NCBI GenBank assembly: GCA_027919835.1
Contig: JANVFP010000004.1
Coordinates: 1,116,001 to 1,180,000 of the forward strand
DNA: 64,000 nt
Origin: Lentinula raphanica
Lineage: Eukaryota; Basidiomycota; Agaricomycetes; Agaricales; Omphalotaceae
Direction of reading: 5' to 3'
Part shown: one piece after another, positions 22,687-33,780 of the stretch
How positions within the stretch are numbered: position 1 is the stretch's first letter
How the letters are laid out: every line of letters begins with the position of its first letter
Program-made: the position numbers and the translations under genes
The notes under the pieces: generated by a model
Database searches by the model: none
Told to the model about the DNA's origin: nothing
The model's input: only the letters and a program-made list of their open reading frames with translations

Positions 22687-25604
22687 GACTTGTCACCCGT
22701 AGCTGTAGAATCTACGCGAAGTGCTCCGATAAGTCTCGAGCACAGCTTCGCGAAGTACACCGATACTCTCTCGAAGGGTCAAATTTTGGCTCTGGAGGCT
22801 ATTATTTTTAATAATATATATATATTAATTGTATTTTCCATTAAAAAAAATAGAAAAAAAATATACAGCTTTGCGAAGCGGTGTGGCAAATGTCACAATT
22901 GATGGCATCAGCCAAAATGATGAGATCTGCATCATTGATTTGCCTTTTTGGGAAAAAAAACATTTATATTGAAACCAGGGGTCATGAGAGTGCATATGAG
23001 TGTTTAAAAATAGGAAATATCATATAGGAAGTATATAGGGTATCCCAGGCACATCAAAGTTGCCCAAAAAGGAAATTGGTCTAAAAATAGAACTTGATCT
23101 CATCAGGTAGCAAAAAATCTGAAAAAATCATAAAAAATACTCAAAAAATTCAGGGTCGCCTCGTTGGCCCTGAAAACGCAAAATAAAAAAAATACACAAC
23201 AAGTGTAAAAATTTTTATCACTCCAAATCATACCAGATCCTCTATACATTGAGTATATATGATGTACATGCTATTTTTAGCACCCCTAGTACACTCAGAC
23301 ACTCAGAATGGCTTATATCATTCAATATATTCAGCACACTCAATGCTTATTATACCTAACACACTTAAAAATGAAAAAACTCGGAATAGTAGTAATGTAT
23401 ATCATACTCAACACACTCAACAATGAAAAACTTCGAAACAGTGTTCATGTGTATTATACTTAACACACTTAATACACTTAACAATAAAAAAACTCGGAAT
23501 AGTAGTAATGTGTATCATACTCAACATACTCAACAATGAAAAACCTCGAAACAGTGTTCATGTGTGTTATACTTAACATACTCAACACACTTAACAATAA
23601 AAAAACTCGGAACAGTGCTCATGTGTGTTACACTTAACACACTTCATCAATCAATATAACATACTTAACAATCAAAACTCAGAGTAGTGTTATCACACAT
23701 TATACTTAACACACTTCATCAGTAAGTATAACATACCTTCAATAGGACATTGTTATACTATAACACAGTTATAACAACGAGTTTTGGGCGCTTATGGGCG
23801 CTTATTTGGTGTTTTTGAGTCGAAATTCATTAATAGCACACTCAATAATTTTTGTGTGGGCTCTATATTGTGTCAGGATGTTGTCTATATCATATTCCTC
23901 TAGATATAATTCGGAGAACTCGAAAATATAACCTGTGTGGCTAGCTATACTATAATCTTTTGTAATATAACAGTGTTTTATGTAAATGACAGTGCATACA
24001 CCCATGTTATGAAGTCAAACTGCTGCTGGGGCATGGAAAGAGTCATTCTACAACCTATTTTATGCTAACTCTATGTGATACAGCCAAGAGATCTGTAATG
24101 GGGGTCATTGAATATGACATCTATTGTTACATGTAAGTGTAGACATCTATAGTGTACATGAAACATGTACATGTGTATCACAGTGTCCAGCCATTATGAT
24201 AGCTATCTGAATCATGTACAGACACTGCTAGTAGACTGTAGGAGTGCTTTCCTGATGGACCAGCATCAGTATACTTGCATTACATGGACACATGCATTGG
24301 CATTTACATAAAACACTGTTATATCACAAAAGATCATAGTATAGCTAGCCACACAGGTTATATTTTCGAGTTCTCCAAATTATATCTAGAGGAATATGAT
24401 ATAGACAACATCCTGACACAATATAGAGCCCACACAAAAATTATTGAGTGTGCTATTAATGAATTTCGACTCAAAAACACCAAATAAGCGCCCATAAGCG
24501 CCCAAAACTCGTTGTTATAACTGTGTTATAGTATAACAATGTCCTATTGAAGGTATGTTATACTTACTGATGAAGTGTGTTAAGTATAATGTGTGATAAC
24601 ACTACTCTGAGTTTTTGATTGTTAAGTATGTTATATTGATTGATGAAGTGTGTTAAGTGTAACACACATGAGCACTGTTCCGAGTTTTTTTATTGTTAAG
24701 TGTGTTGAGTATGTTAAGTATAACACACATGAACACTGTTTCGAGGTTTTTCATTGTTGAGTATGTTGAGTATGATACACATTACTACTATTCCGAGTTT
24801 TTTTATTGTTAAGTGTATTAAGTGTGTTAAGTATAATACACATGAACACTGTTTCGAAGTTTTTCATTGTTGAGTGTGTTGAGTATGATATACATTACTA
24901 CTATTCCGAGTTTTTTCATTGTTAAGTGTGTTAGGTATAATAAGCATTGAGTGTGCTGAATATATTGAATGATATAAGCCATTCTGAGTGTCTGAGTGTA
25001 CTAGGGGTGCTAAAAATAGCATGTACATCATATATACTCAATGTATAGAGGATCTGGTATGATTTGGAGTGATAAAATTTTTACACTTGTTGTGTATTTT
25101 TTTTTATTTTGCGTTTTCAGGGCCAACGAGGCGACCCTGAATTTTTTGAGTATTTTTTATGATTTTTTCAGATTTTTTGCTACCTGATGAGATAAAGTTC
25201 TATTTTTAGACCAATTTCCTTTTTGGGCAACTTTGATGTGCCTGGGATACCCTATATACTTCCTATATGATATTTCCTATTTTTAAACACTCATATGCAC
25301 TCTCATGACCCCTGGTTTCAATATAAATGTTTTTTTTCCCAAAAAGGCAAATCAATGATGCAGATCTCATCATTTTGGCTGATGCCATCAATTGTGACAT
25401 TTGCCACACCGCTCCGCAAAGCTGTATATTTTTTTTCTATTTTTTTTAATGGAAAATACAATTAATATATATATATTATTAAAAAATAATAGCCCCCAGA
25501 GCCAAAATTTGACCCTTCGAGAGAGTATCGGTGTACTTCGCGAAGCTGTGCTCAAGACTTATCGGGCTACTTCGCGTAGATCTTACAGCCTCAGCTGGAC
25601 TTGT
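22687..25604. mobile_element. Giant palindromic element P3 (22694-25597) with 7-bp target duplication
   Basis: A 2904-bp element with the 7-bp duplication GACTTGT at 22687-22693 and 25598-25604. Ends are reversed relative to P1: left CACCCGTAGCTGTAGAATC, right (inverted) CAGCTGAGGCTGTAAGATC. Arms run to about 24000 and resume near 24285; the spacer between is homologous to those of P1 and P2. Subterminal CTTCGCGAAG palindromes as in P1. Doubled 10-mer at 23786-23805 and inverted at 24484-24503. The 67-70 codon frames in both arms are mirror images and probably not coding. Confidence 0.92.
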
Positions 25605-28600
25605 GCCTCCGGGGACGACGACACTACTACAACTTCTCGGTTACATTGTTTTAGTGCTGGGCTTAGACTTGGATAGCATGGGAATACAGTCGTTTTGGTG
25701 TTTGAGAAGCGCGCTTCCTCTTGCTCTGAACCTGCCCGTCATGAGTGCCCGCTGAACACATACCTCGGTGCTAGATAAACGCACACTATTAGGCTGCAAG
25801 ATCATCCAATTCGATTATGCCGTCTTTTGTCTTTCCAAGATGTCAGAGAGTCCTTCAACTTCTGTCAGCCTGCGGTATTCCTTGGAGATTGGCTAATGAC
25901 AAATACTCCGGACTCAATCGCCTCCATCTATTCTTGTGAATCTTGACTGTGATGCCCGACGCCTCCATATGACAAGCGTTAGGAGAATAAACGCTCTGTG
26001 TCTTGGGCAGCCTCATTCTCTACTCTCCCGGCTCAAGTCCTCAATGAAGAATATACGTTGCTGAAGCTCAACATTATTTCCTGAGTTCCTCCACTCATGC
26101 CGACGAAACAAAGAAGACAGTTGTGTTGTGTCCTTGTACAGGCATTGATTCGTGCTAGAAAGACTAGTAGGAGAACTGCAAGATGCAGAAATTCCTCTCT
26201 ATGTGTCATTCTCATCTTCATCTCACCACGGCCGACGTACATGCAGACGTGTCAGCAGTTGGCTCCCTCAGCTCACCCTCACTCGTCGTCGTTTCGAATA
26301 CTCCTCGCGGATCAAGATGTATGTCCGTTATTTGTCAATTTTCACCTTTTGTGCCTCTACAAAGAAAGTTGAATTCACCTGGATTACGATCAAGACCCAC
26401 CTTGCTACTGGTTCCATGATTTTGTAAGATGCTTGAGGATTGACGGGGCCAAAGGAAGGAGTTGAGTGCCAAAGGAAGGAGTTGAGCTGCCTCGAAGGAA
26501 GGACAATGGATAAGGGAGAATACTCGGTTGAGGTTCTTCTTACAGAGATCAGGCAAGGAAGCCTCATCCTGATGGAATCTCATGGGTGGAGAGAGCGGTG
26601 CTACAGAAGCACGCTTTGACTGCGGTTACCCCTCCATCTCCTCCATCTCCTCCATGATGGTCCATCTTGAGACATTGGTGTTTGACGATTCTCCTCCATC
26701 AACCTCAGAAGCTCACCCCGTGCTTCTCTCGTCAACTGACATGGCTCAGATTTGAATATTTGAATCTTTAGCACGCACCAACGTGATGATTGATGTGATG
26801 GCGTGTCCCTTTCCGATGTCATGTCACTATTACCTCAGTACGGAAGACGTCCCTCCATGAAGTTCTAAATCTTGGCTCGCCTATACAAAGCTGTCTGAAC
26901 GTTGGTCCACTGTCTACAATCAAGGGAATATTCCTTGGATCGCCTCGATACCATCCAGTCTACTTTGTGCATTTCCTCAAGCCTGCCAATATGTGTCGCC
27001 ATGCAAGAGGTTTTGTCGCACATGCATGGGTCCTGTCCCTCCTTGTTCAACTCAACCTTCATTTAGCTTCATTTCCCCTTCTTGGAATGGAACTACGCTA
27101 CTCGCAGTCATAGGATAGAATTCAGAAGAGAATAGAGGTGACAAGCTCTGAAGGAATCATGGCAGAGTGGACGGTTCACATTGTCCAGGAAAGACACGTC
27201 CTGGTTCCTTGTGCTTACCCCATGCTCAACAATCCTATGAGTTTTACCCAAAACTTGTTGGTCAAAAGGAACATCGGAGCTGACCATGCCATCAGATGGA
27301 GTGCATTGGATTCCTGGAATCACTTCAGGTCTAGAAATTCCAAGAGGCGAAACTCACTCTTCATGCTCTTGTTGTGCACCTTCTTATTGGGTCATCACCC
27401 AGCTCAAACCAGTGCATGAAGACTATGGCCATGTCGGATTTTCCTCCAAGGACTGTATTAGAAGCAATTGTGGTCGTCGAAAGTCAGAGGAGGATAAAGT
27501 GGTGATCAGAAACATGCTCTGTGGATAGCGCTTCATGGCTACTAGATCAGGAAGAACTTGCGATCGAACTCTAGACTGGATGGTCATGAAATGGGTGGGC
27601 TCTTTGGTGCTACCGCAGCACATTGTAGCGTAGAGGTTGTAGATCTATAACGTGCTTTGGTGCTCTATAAGCACAACACTTCTCGAATCCCTTGAAGGTG
27701 TCTCCGTCCATCTCAATTACACCCTTGAGTGTGTCACCCGAGTCATGATTACCATCATTTGGTCTGTTCTGGTTCTCCCTCTCTTTGGAAATGCTATCTT
27801 TGGGCTCTTGGACACTCCTTCCTACTCCTTCCCAGGCCTTCCATCAGCTCTCTTGACAGTGCCTTCTTGTTTGTAGGGAATATCATCGGATTGAACAAGA
27901 CCCAGCCATCCCATTCATGAGTTGCAACTACCTTGCCTGCCATTGATTGCCATTGTTGAAGCTCGCGATCAATGATAGCTGAAAAAGCGTCGCTTGGTGA
28001 GGCCAGACAATGGAAATCCTTAACAGTAACCATTGTTGTTGAATGCAATGATGACGCAAGTAGGACCGATACCTTGGTGCTATACAAGCACATGGTGGTT
28101 CTGGTTCTTGAATGAAACTAATTGCAATGGAAACATACCATGGTCTGTCCATGTTTGACTGTGAATTCTCTCCAAGCCCTTAGCCATTCAGTCTGTACCG
28201 TGGTCATGCCACACAATCGACTCCTTGAGTCCCTCTGCCACTACTCCGCGAACCAGTGACTGAGAGTCATCTGCTGTTGGTTCTTCCTTGTTGCCCTTCA
28301 TCGAACTTGACCGACCTTCACCTTTCTGGCCCTTTTCTGTTCTTCGAGTGGCAGTGGAACTTTTCTGTTCTGGCCAGGCCATTATCTCCGACACCTGACC
28401 CTTGGTCTGTTCTTCTGTCTTTGCCCTCTAGCCCTCCAGCACTCGATCCTCCTTGCATGATTCCTCGCCTGTTTTTTGGAAAATACCTGGTTGTTCTTAA
28501 GTGTTGCAGCTTCAAGAGAGACAGAATATAGTGGTTAGCTCAATGGTTGGCAGGAATAAGAAGGAAGGTGGCTAGTTGAGACTGGGGGGCTTTGCAAAAA

Positions 28601-29167
28601 GAAGACATTGACACATGAGGCTCAAGATCCCTGGAATCGAGACGAATGACCTAAAAGTTACACTTTCGATTCCCTTGTTGCCATGCAGTAGTTCCCTAGT
28701 CCTTCCCTCAATGTGCTGTCTTGCCACTTGCGTCGGTAGATGAGCCCCTCATAAATCCTATCGGAGGTGATGAGTGCTCAAGTGCTCAAGTGCTCGAGCT
28801 TCAACCGTCAATTAGCATTGTTCAGTTCACTGCAATCACTTCTCGGGATGTCCAGTCATGAAGATAGTCAACATCCAAATTGACATTGCATACAGGAGAA
28901 TTCTTATGAATAACTCTCTAATTGGTTGCGCATGGGGGGCTCTGTGAGTATTAGGGATACAATGAGTGGTAACTGGTACATGCTTACCCAATTGAGGAGA
29001 TGAACTCAGGCCTCAGGAGTATTAGGTAGTAATAGAGTGAACAGACATTACATAATACGATTATTGCTTTTACTGTTACTACATGGTGTGAACCTTTTCA
29101 TCTGCCTCGGGTCCCTCTGCGACGTTCTCCTCGGCAGGGCATCCATATACTGCTCCCCTAAGGAGGG
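25605..29167. other. Gene-poor degenerate repeat region
   Basis: First about 200 bp complete repeat copy R3 (CTTAGACTTGGATAG..., CATGAGTGCCCGCTGAACACATACC). The rest has no recognisable gene. It contains four perfect hairpin motifs and a local direct duplication (GGGGCCAAAGGAAGGAGTTGAG at 26448, partly repeated at about 26467). A tRNA A-box-like string occurs near 28531 without a matching B box. 28.2-29.1 kb shows nothing I can name. Confidence 0.55.
26597..28091 (+). repeat. Hairpin motif GGTGCT-N4-5-AGCAC, copies 12-15
   Basis: Perfect copies at 26597-26612 (loop ACAGA), 27606-27621 (ACCGC), 27659-27674 (CTATA) and 28076-28091 (ATACA). The last is followed by ATGGTGGT as in copy 6. A decayed copy lies at about 25768. 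Confidence 0.72.
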
Positions 29168-29368
29168 TGACACCTTCTCTGAGCTAGAGTTACAGGCTCC
29201 CATTTGTTGGGTAACGCGACCCTCTTTCTAGGGATACAAGATTCTCTTTCACGCGCTCGTGTTCACACTCGCGCTCTCACTTTCATCCCATTGGCCTCGA
29301 CCTCGCTTCGACCACCCGTCTACCAGCAACGGTACTCGGAGTTCTCTTTTACACCAACGCTTCACACT
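29168..29368 (+). repeat. Second copy of the 4943-5116 repeat
   Basis: Matches 4943-5116 with a short extra segment (about TGTTCACACTCGCGCTC) in the middle. At its right edge, after GCTTCACA, the sequence switches abruptly to YR element ORF2. Confidence 0.75.
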
Positions 29369-30035
29369 TTTGGCCAGGTGCTCAATGATGTTATCAAAAA
29401 GCATCCTAATGAGGAGCTTGTGCTATTCAAGAGTGATGTGGCCAAACATCAGGAAAAACACCCCAGCTCCAAAGACTGTAGAGACACCCCCCAAAATCCC
29501 TGAGCTCTCTGAAGTGCTCCAGAGAATCTGAAAGCACTTTGGAGATGCCAGGAGAAACTCAGAGTGCTTTCAAAATCTTTGATGTCTCCAGGCTTTGGGG
29601 GGGTGTCTCTGGAGACTTCAGAGCCAGGAACATTTTTCCTGATGAAGCTTTCCTCAATCTCCCTGCTCATCCTCTCTGGCAGCTTTGTCAAGTTGTCTCT
29701 GTTGAAGGAAGATTTCATATTGTCAGGAGATTAGTGTTTGGAACTAGAACCTCTCCTCGCTGGTGGTGCTCTGTATCAGCACTCATTTGTTGGTTTGGAA
29801 CTGAGAAGCTAGGAATCTCTAATCTACATGTCTACATGGATGATTTCTTTGGATGGGACTTCAAGAGGAATCTGATCACCTTTCATGGCAAGAAGTATCC
29901 CAAGAGACAAGTACAGCTTCTAGTCTTTTGGGACATGATTGACTGCCCCTATGAAGACAGAAAACAAGACTGGGGAGTCTGGCTCTTAATCATTGGCTTC
30001 TTCAAGACAGATATCATAAAAGGATCCATCTCTTT
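29369..30035 (+). pseudogene. YR retrotransposon ORF2 fragment (copy 0), RT domain, split by a MITE
   Basis: Plus-strand fragment of the same RT-RNase H gene found intact at 33762-35489. It starts at TFGQVLNDVIKKHPNEELVLFKSDVAK, is interrupted by a 198-bp MITE, then continues AFLNLPAHPLWQL to HVYMDDFFGWD and KGSISL, where homology ends. About 155 codons of RT core remain; the N-terminus, RNase H, ORF1 and ORF3 are missing. Non-functional relic at the left edge of the YR cluster, in opposite orientation to the array. Confidence 0.88.
29447..29644. mobile_element. 198-bp fold-back MITE (family T), copy T1
   Basis: Perfect 12-bp terminal inverted repeats CATCAGGAAAAA / TTTTTCCTGATG. The uninterrupted YR copies show GGCCAAAGC here, so the element sits between AA and AA (2-bp duplication). 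The interior is itself palindromic (GAGACACCCCCCAAA ... TTTGGGGGGGTGTCTC). Related to T2 at 38969-39185, which has a TA duplication. Confidence 0.85.
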
Positions 30036-30327
30036 GATCAACATGAAGGCGGATTCCAAGGGTAGGGAGCCTTTCTGCAGGCCTCTGCAAACAACAGATC
30101 ATCTCCCAGCAATTATAGTGCACTATTCATCACAACAGCCTCTGCCTTTTGCACTCAGGTGGGACAGGAAGTTAAAGTTAGCCAACACTGGGCCAAAGCC
30201 CATAACATTCAGAGCGGATCATGGAGGGCTACATAATGGTACAGGATAGGTAAGGATGTAGCTACATACCACTACATATATACACACAGTGAGAACATAC
30301 ATGATATGAGGGAGAGGAGGGAGGGTG
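30036..30327. repeat. Chimeric junction of YR element termini
   Basis: 30045-30137 is the inverse of the YR leader end (compare 38448-38541). It is joined at ACAACAG to CCTCTGCCTTTTGCACTC... (30138-30235), which is a direct copy of 38544-38640. About 90 bp unlike the rest of the cluster follow (TACATACCACTACATATATAC...). This places an element 5' terminus and 3' terminus in inverted arrangement. Confidence 0.7.
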
Positions 30328-31664
30328 AAGGAAAAAGAGGCAGATCAAGGTTAGATCTATGTAGATAAGAGTCAGTGCAATGTAGAGGCTTATCAGACAT
30401 GATCAGAGCGCACTGAGACACCAAAAACCCAAGATCTAATAAAGGAATCAACTCCTAGAGTGTCTGATCACCTTAGATCTGTCTGGATGTGCTTTGATGT
30501 CTGTTCAGTGTCTTGGTGGTGAAAAATGCGAAATTTCATACCAGATTCCTGTATCTGAGACACCTCTAGAAGGCCTATAGTCTGTACAGATGGAGGAATG
30601 TGCTGGATAGTGAAATCAGAGCTCAAATAGAGCAAGGGGACATGCAGGCAGCCTCACCCAGGTCAGAGATGGTGGGGGAAGGAAAGGAAGAATGGGAGAT
30701 CAAAAACTGATGATGAAACTCGCTTTTACAGGCCTCTGCTCAGACCTCTGGCACCTGTAACAGCCACCATCAGGACCAGATCAACCCCATCATGATTTGC
30801 CTGATGCATGTGAAGATGGGACCATGTGCAGCTATCAGCTGATGATCCAAGCGCCCCATAAGCGCTGGAAATGTCCGAAATATCTCCAGAGACCCATGTG
30901 ATGTGTCTAGGCATGGTCCAGAGTGATCTAGAGGCTCTGGGAGTGAAATAACACTCAAGTCCGCTTTTTGTGTTTTGAGTGTGCAACTCGAAATGACAAT
31001 TGCGAGGGAACCAGTGAACCAAATCCCTTCAAATTTGTTTTCATCCCGAAGAGGACATGGAGCCGCACATTTTCACTTAAGACACCTAAGGGATCCGTCC
31101 AGAACTGCATGGTGTAGAGCGAAATGTAAATCAAAAGCTCTACCAGACCATTCTGAGCACTTTGGTGAAAAAGTGTGCATAACTCCACACAGACTGGGTA
31201 TCATCACTAGGTCATAGTGGACAACTTGTAGGGGCAATAGAGCTCTGTATGCGTACACAGTATAGTGGCAAGGGCTCTTGAGGGTAGCCAGTAATTAAGT
31301 GTATTCATGTACACATTAGGTATGATGAAGGTGAAGACCTTCATGTACATACCTGTTGTGATGAATAGTGCACTATAATTACTGGGAGATGATCTGTTGT
31401 TTGCAGAGGCCTGCAGAAAGGCTCCCTACCCTTGGAATCCGCCTTCATGTCGACCTCTGCCTTTTGCACTCAGGTGGGACAGGAAGTTAAAGTTAGCCAA
31501 CACTGGGCCAAAGCCCATAACATTCAGAGCGGATCATGGAGGGCTATAAGTGCTATGAGATGTTGTTGAGGGGTGGATGGTGGTGAAAGGAAATGTGAAT
31601 GAGACGCGAGTTAAATGGTTGTGTATCAGATTGGATGGTGTTACAATAGTACAGTTATACAGTG
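30328..31664 (-). repeat. YR leader plus 3' noncoding segment left of copy I
   Basis: Near-identical to 37419-38757, and similar to 43835-44740 and 52990-54131. It is the 5' leader of a further element whose ORFs are lost, then (from about 31442) the 3' noncoding tail of copy I starting CCTCTGCCTTTTGCAC. A 98-codon minus frame (31022-30726) is open in all four leader copies, but the differences between copies change amino acids freely, so coding is doubtful. Confidence 0.75.
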
Positions 31665-33780
31665 TCAAGATCTTTGGGCTTGTTTGAGTGATGCTAGTTG
31701 TAGTTCTGCCCTTACTGTAGGATTGTCTCTGATATATATTTTCCAAGCTGTAGAAGACCAACGTCCTAAAGCCATCCTATACTATAAATCATCTATTTTC
31801 AAAGTCCGCTTATTAGTCATTTTTAGTCAGCAGCTCCGGCGCTTCCTTGGATATAGTCAGCAACTCGGCGCTTCTTTTGCATGGGCCATTCCGCTGGATA
31901 AGCACCAACTCAGCAAAAGCAACTTGAGCCTGTAAAGATGATTTAGGCCCAAAAAAATATAGAAAAATGTTAGAAAAATACTGAAAAAATCAGGAAAGTT
32001 TTAGAAAATATCAAAAATTTTTATGGGGTTCAGGAAGACATGTTATGTAGATATTCTCCATAAGAACAACCCCAATAGTGCAGCAATGTATCCGATGCAA
32101 AAGCTGATGAAGATATTTTCATATTTTAAATCTGAATAAAATGGGAAGTTTAATAATGTAACTATACAAGACACATGCAAAATAGTTGTCAAAAACTGGC
32201 TGTGTACCAGTTTTCAATTAATGAAGCCAGATATTAGATTGATTGAATTGGAACTTGCAAGGAGACAGTGTAGAGATACTACTGATCTGAATATCTGCAA
32301 TCTGTTTAACCTAAAGCACAATTCATGTGGTAGAGAATTATAAGCAATAATTTTTTACTGAGCAAGCAATGCTTTGTTTAGGAAATTTTATACAGTAACA
32401 AACTAAGCAGCAGATTGTGGTTTCTCATATCCATTTGAGTTTCTGAATTTTGATTGATGAATCTGAACTTTTGTCAAATTTTGAAATAATTTTAGATGTC
32501 ATATATTATATTTTTCATTTCCAAAACTACCCACTGAAAAATTCTGACAATGTTACAAGTGACAATTATATGAGCTGAGTTTATTTAAGGCTGTACAACA
32601 CTGTCACTGCCAGAAAAAGCTGGAGGTTCTTGGATATACCAACAATTTCAGACATCCATACCATACTTCAAGAAATATTTTAGGAGCAAGAGTTAGTGGA
32701 CATTGGGATAATGCACCAGCTGATATTAATCCTAATGACTATACTAATTCTATTCAATATGGACATGCTAACTGTAGACTCTTGAGCAATGAGCAATAGC
32801 ATCTTTAGTAAAGATGTAGTGGTTTGACACTTGCAAGTCAAGATATATACTACCGTGACGTAGGCACGGGTCAAGGAGCTTGTAATCACAGATTCAGAAA
32901 GACCAAGTCTAGCATAGAAGGTTGCACCACCAGCTCTGAGTGAATGTCCACCAAATTCCCTACCAACATAAGCAAAGAACCTGGATTCAAACCAGGATCT
33001 AGAGGGGAGTGTTCCATCTTCACAGAGGAACAATGCAGGCCTGGCTCCATGTAGTTTGTCTCTGATAGTACAGTATTCCTTGAGGAGAGACACAGGACTA
33101 GCCACTGCTTGATGACTTTGAAGAATATCTGTTCCATGGTAAAAGGGATCACTCTTGTGATAAGGCAAGTGGTAACCAGCTCTGCCATTCTCAAACTTGA
33201 GAGAGGCCCGCTTGATCACCTTACGCCAGTCACGCAAGTCATGCTGATTAGGAACAGTGAGTTCACCAATGCGGTGACAGCCATAGAAGCCACAGCTCAT
33301 GAGAGTTGCAAACAGAAGATCATCATAGGAGAGATGACGAGAGTCATAGAAGAGTTGTATATGAGAAATTTGAAGAGGAGGCTTCCTCTTGACTGGATCA
33401 GCTCTAACTTTCTTGGAACCTCTGATTGTAGCTTGAACCAGAGGATGAGCACGAGATTCATCAAAGTGAGGGTAAAGTTGTTTAAGAAAGTGACGAGCAC
33501 CAGAGAGATACTTGGGTCCAGAGGCAATGTGTCTGGATGTGTAGGCAATGTATCTGGAGAGTGTAGATGGAGTAGGATCCAGATCAAGTTTGTGTGAGGT
33601 GCAGAAGTGGATGTAATCCCTAGCACCTGTAGTATAGTTCTGTTTGGTAGACTTTTCAATAGCATGAGCTTGAAGAAATAACACCAAGTCATCCAACTTG
33701 TTCAAGTCCATAGGAGGGTGAGCAGAGTGGCCTTGTTTCTTCCTCTGCTCACCCATGGCCTCTAAAAGGACTCTCTCCAT
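31665..33780 (-). pseudogene. YR ORF3 tyrosine recombinase, copy I, split by a Helitron-like insertion
   Basis: Starts with the same MERVLLEAMGEQRKKQG as intact copies III and IV and is colinear to LGLSESVI... A 1108-bp insertion (31775-32882) separates most of the protein, including the catalytic R in GCHRIGEL and the HxxR in GGHSLRAGG, from the C-terminal part with the catalytic Tyr (KIYIRDN). Read through, the frame ends in unrelated sequence. The start overlaps the end of ORF2 by 19 nt in another frame, suggesting coupled translation. Inactive as it stands. Confidence 0.9.
31775..32882 (+). mobile_element. Non-autonomous Helitron-like element inside YR ORF3
   Basis: Comparison with uninterrupted copies (CCATTATCACAG) shows an insertion exactly between A and T with no target duplication. 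The 5' end is TCCTATACTATAAATC, the typical Helitron TC start. The 3' end carries a hairpin CCGTG-ACGTAGG-CACGG (32853-32869) followed 13 nt later by the terminus CTTG. Insertion between A and T plus a 3' hairpin is the established Helitron signature, although CTTG departs from the canonical CTRR. No Rep/helicase coding sequence. A frame near 32630-32800 (GHWDNAPADINPNDYTNSIQ) might be captured sequence, unidentified. Confidence 0.78.

Noticed and set aside
6537..25597. Regular repeats in the palindromic arms as a CRISPR-like array
   Set aside because: Units are contiguous and drifting with no unique spacers, and the context is eukaryotic.
28531..28550. tRNA A-box-like string (TTAGCTCAATGG) suggesting a tRNA or SINE
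   Set aside because: No B-box or cloverleaf could be found downstream.
30726..31022. 98-codon minus frame open in all four YR leaders (also 37819-38115, 43924-44220, 53397-53693)
   Set aside because: Copies I and II are identical by recent duplication; in III and IV nearly every difference changes the amino acid, so there is no sign of protein constraint. Treated as leader sequence.
33109..33597. 162-codon plus frame repeated opposite ORF3 in every YR copy
   Set aside because: It is the antisense shadow of the conserved tyrosine recombinase coding sequence.
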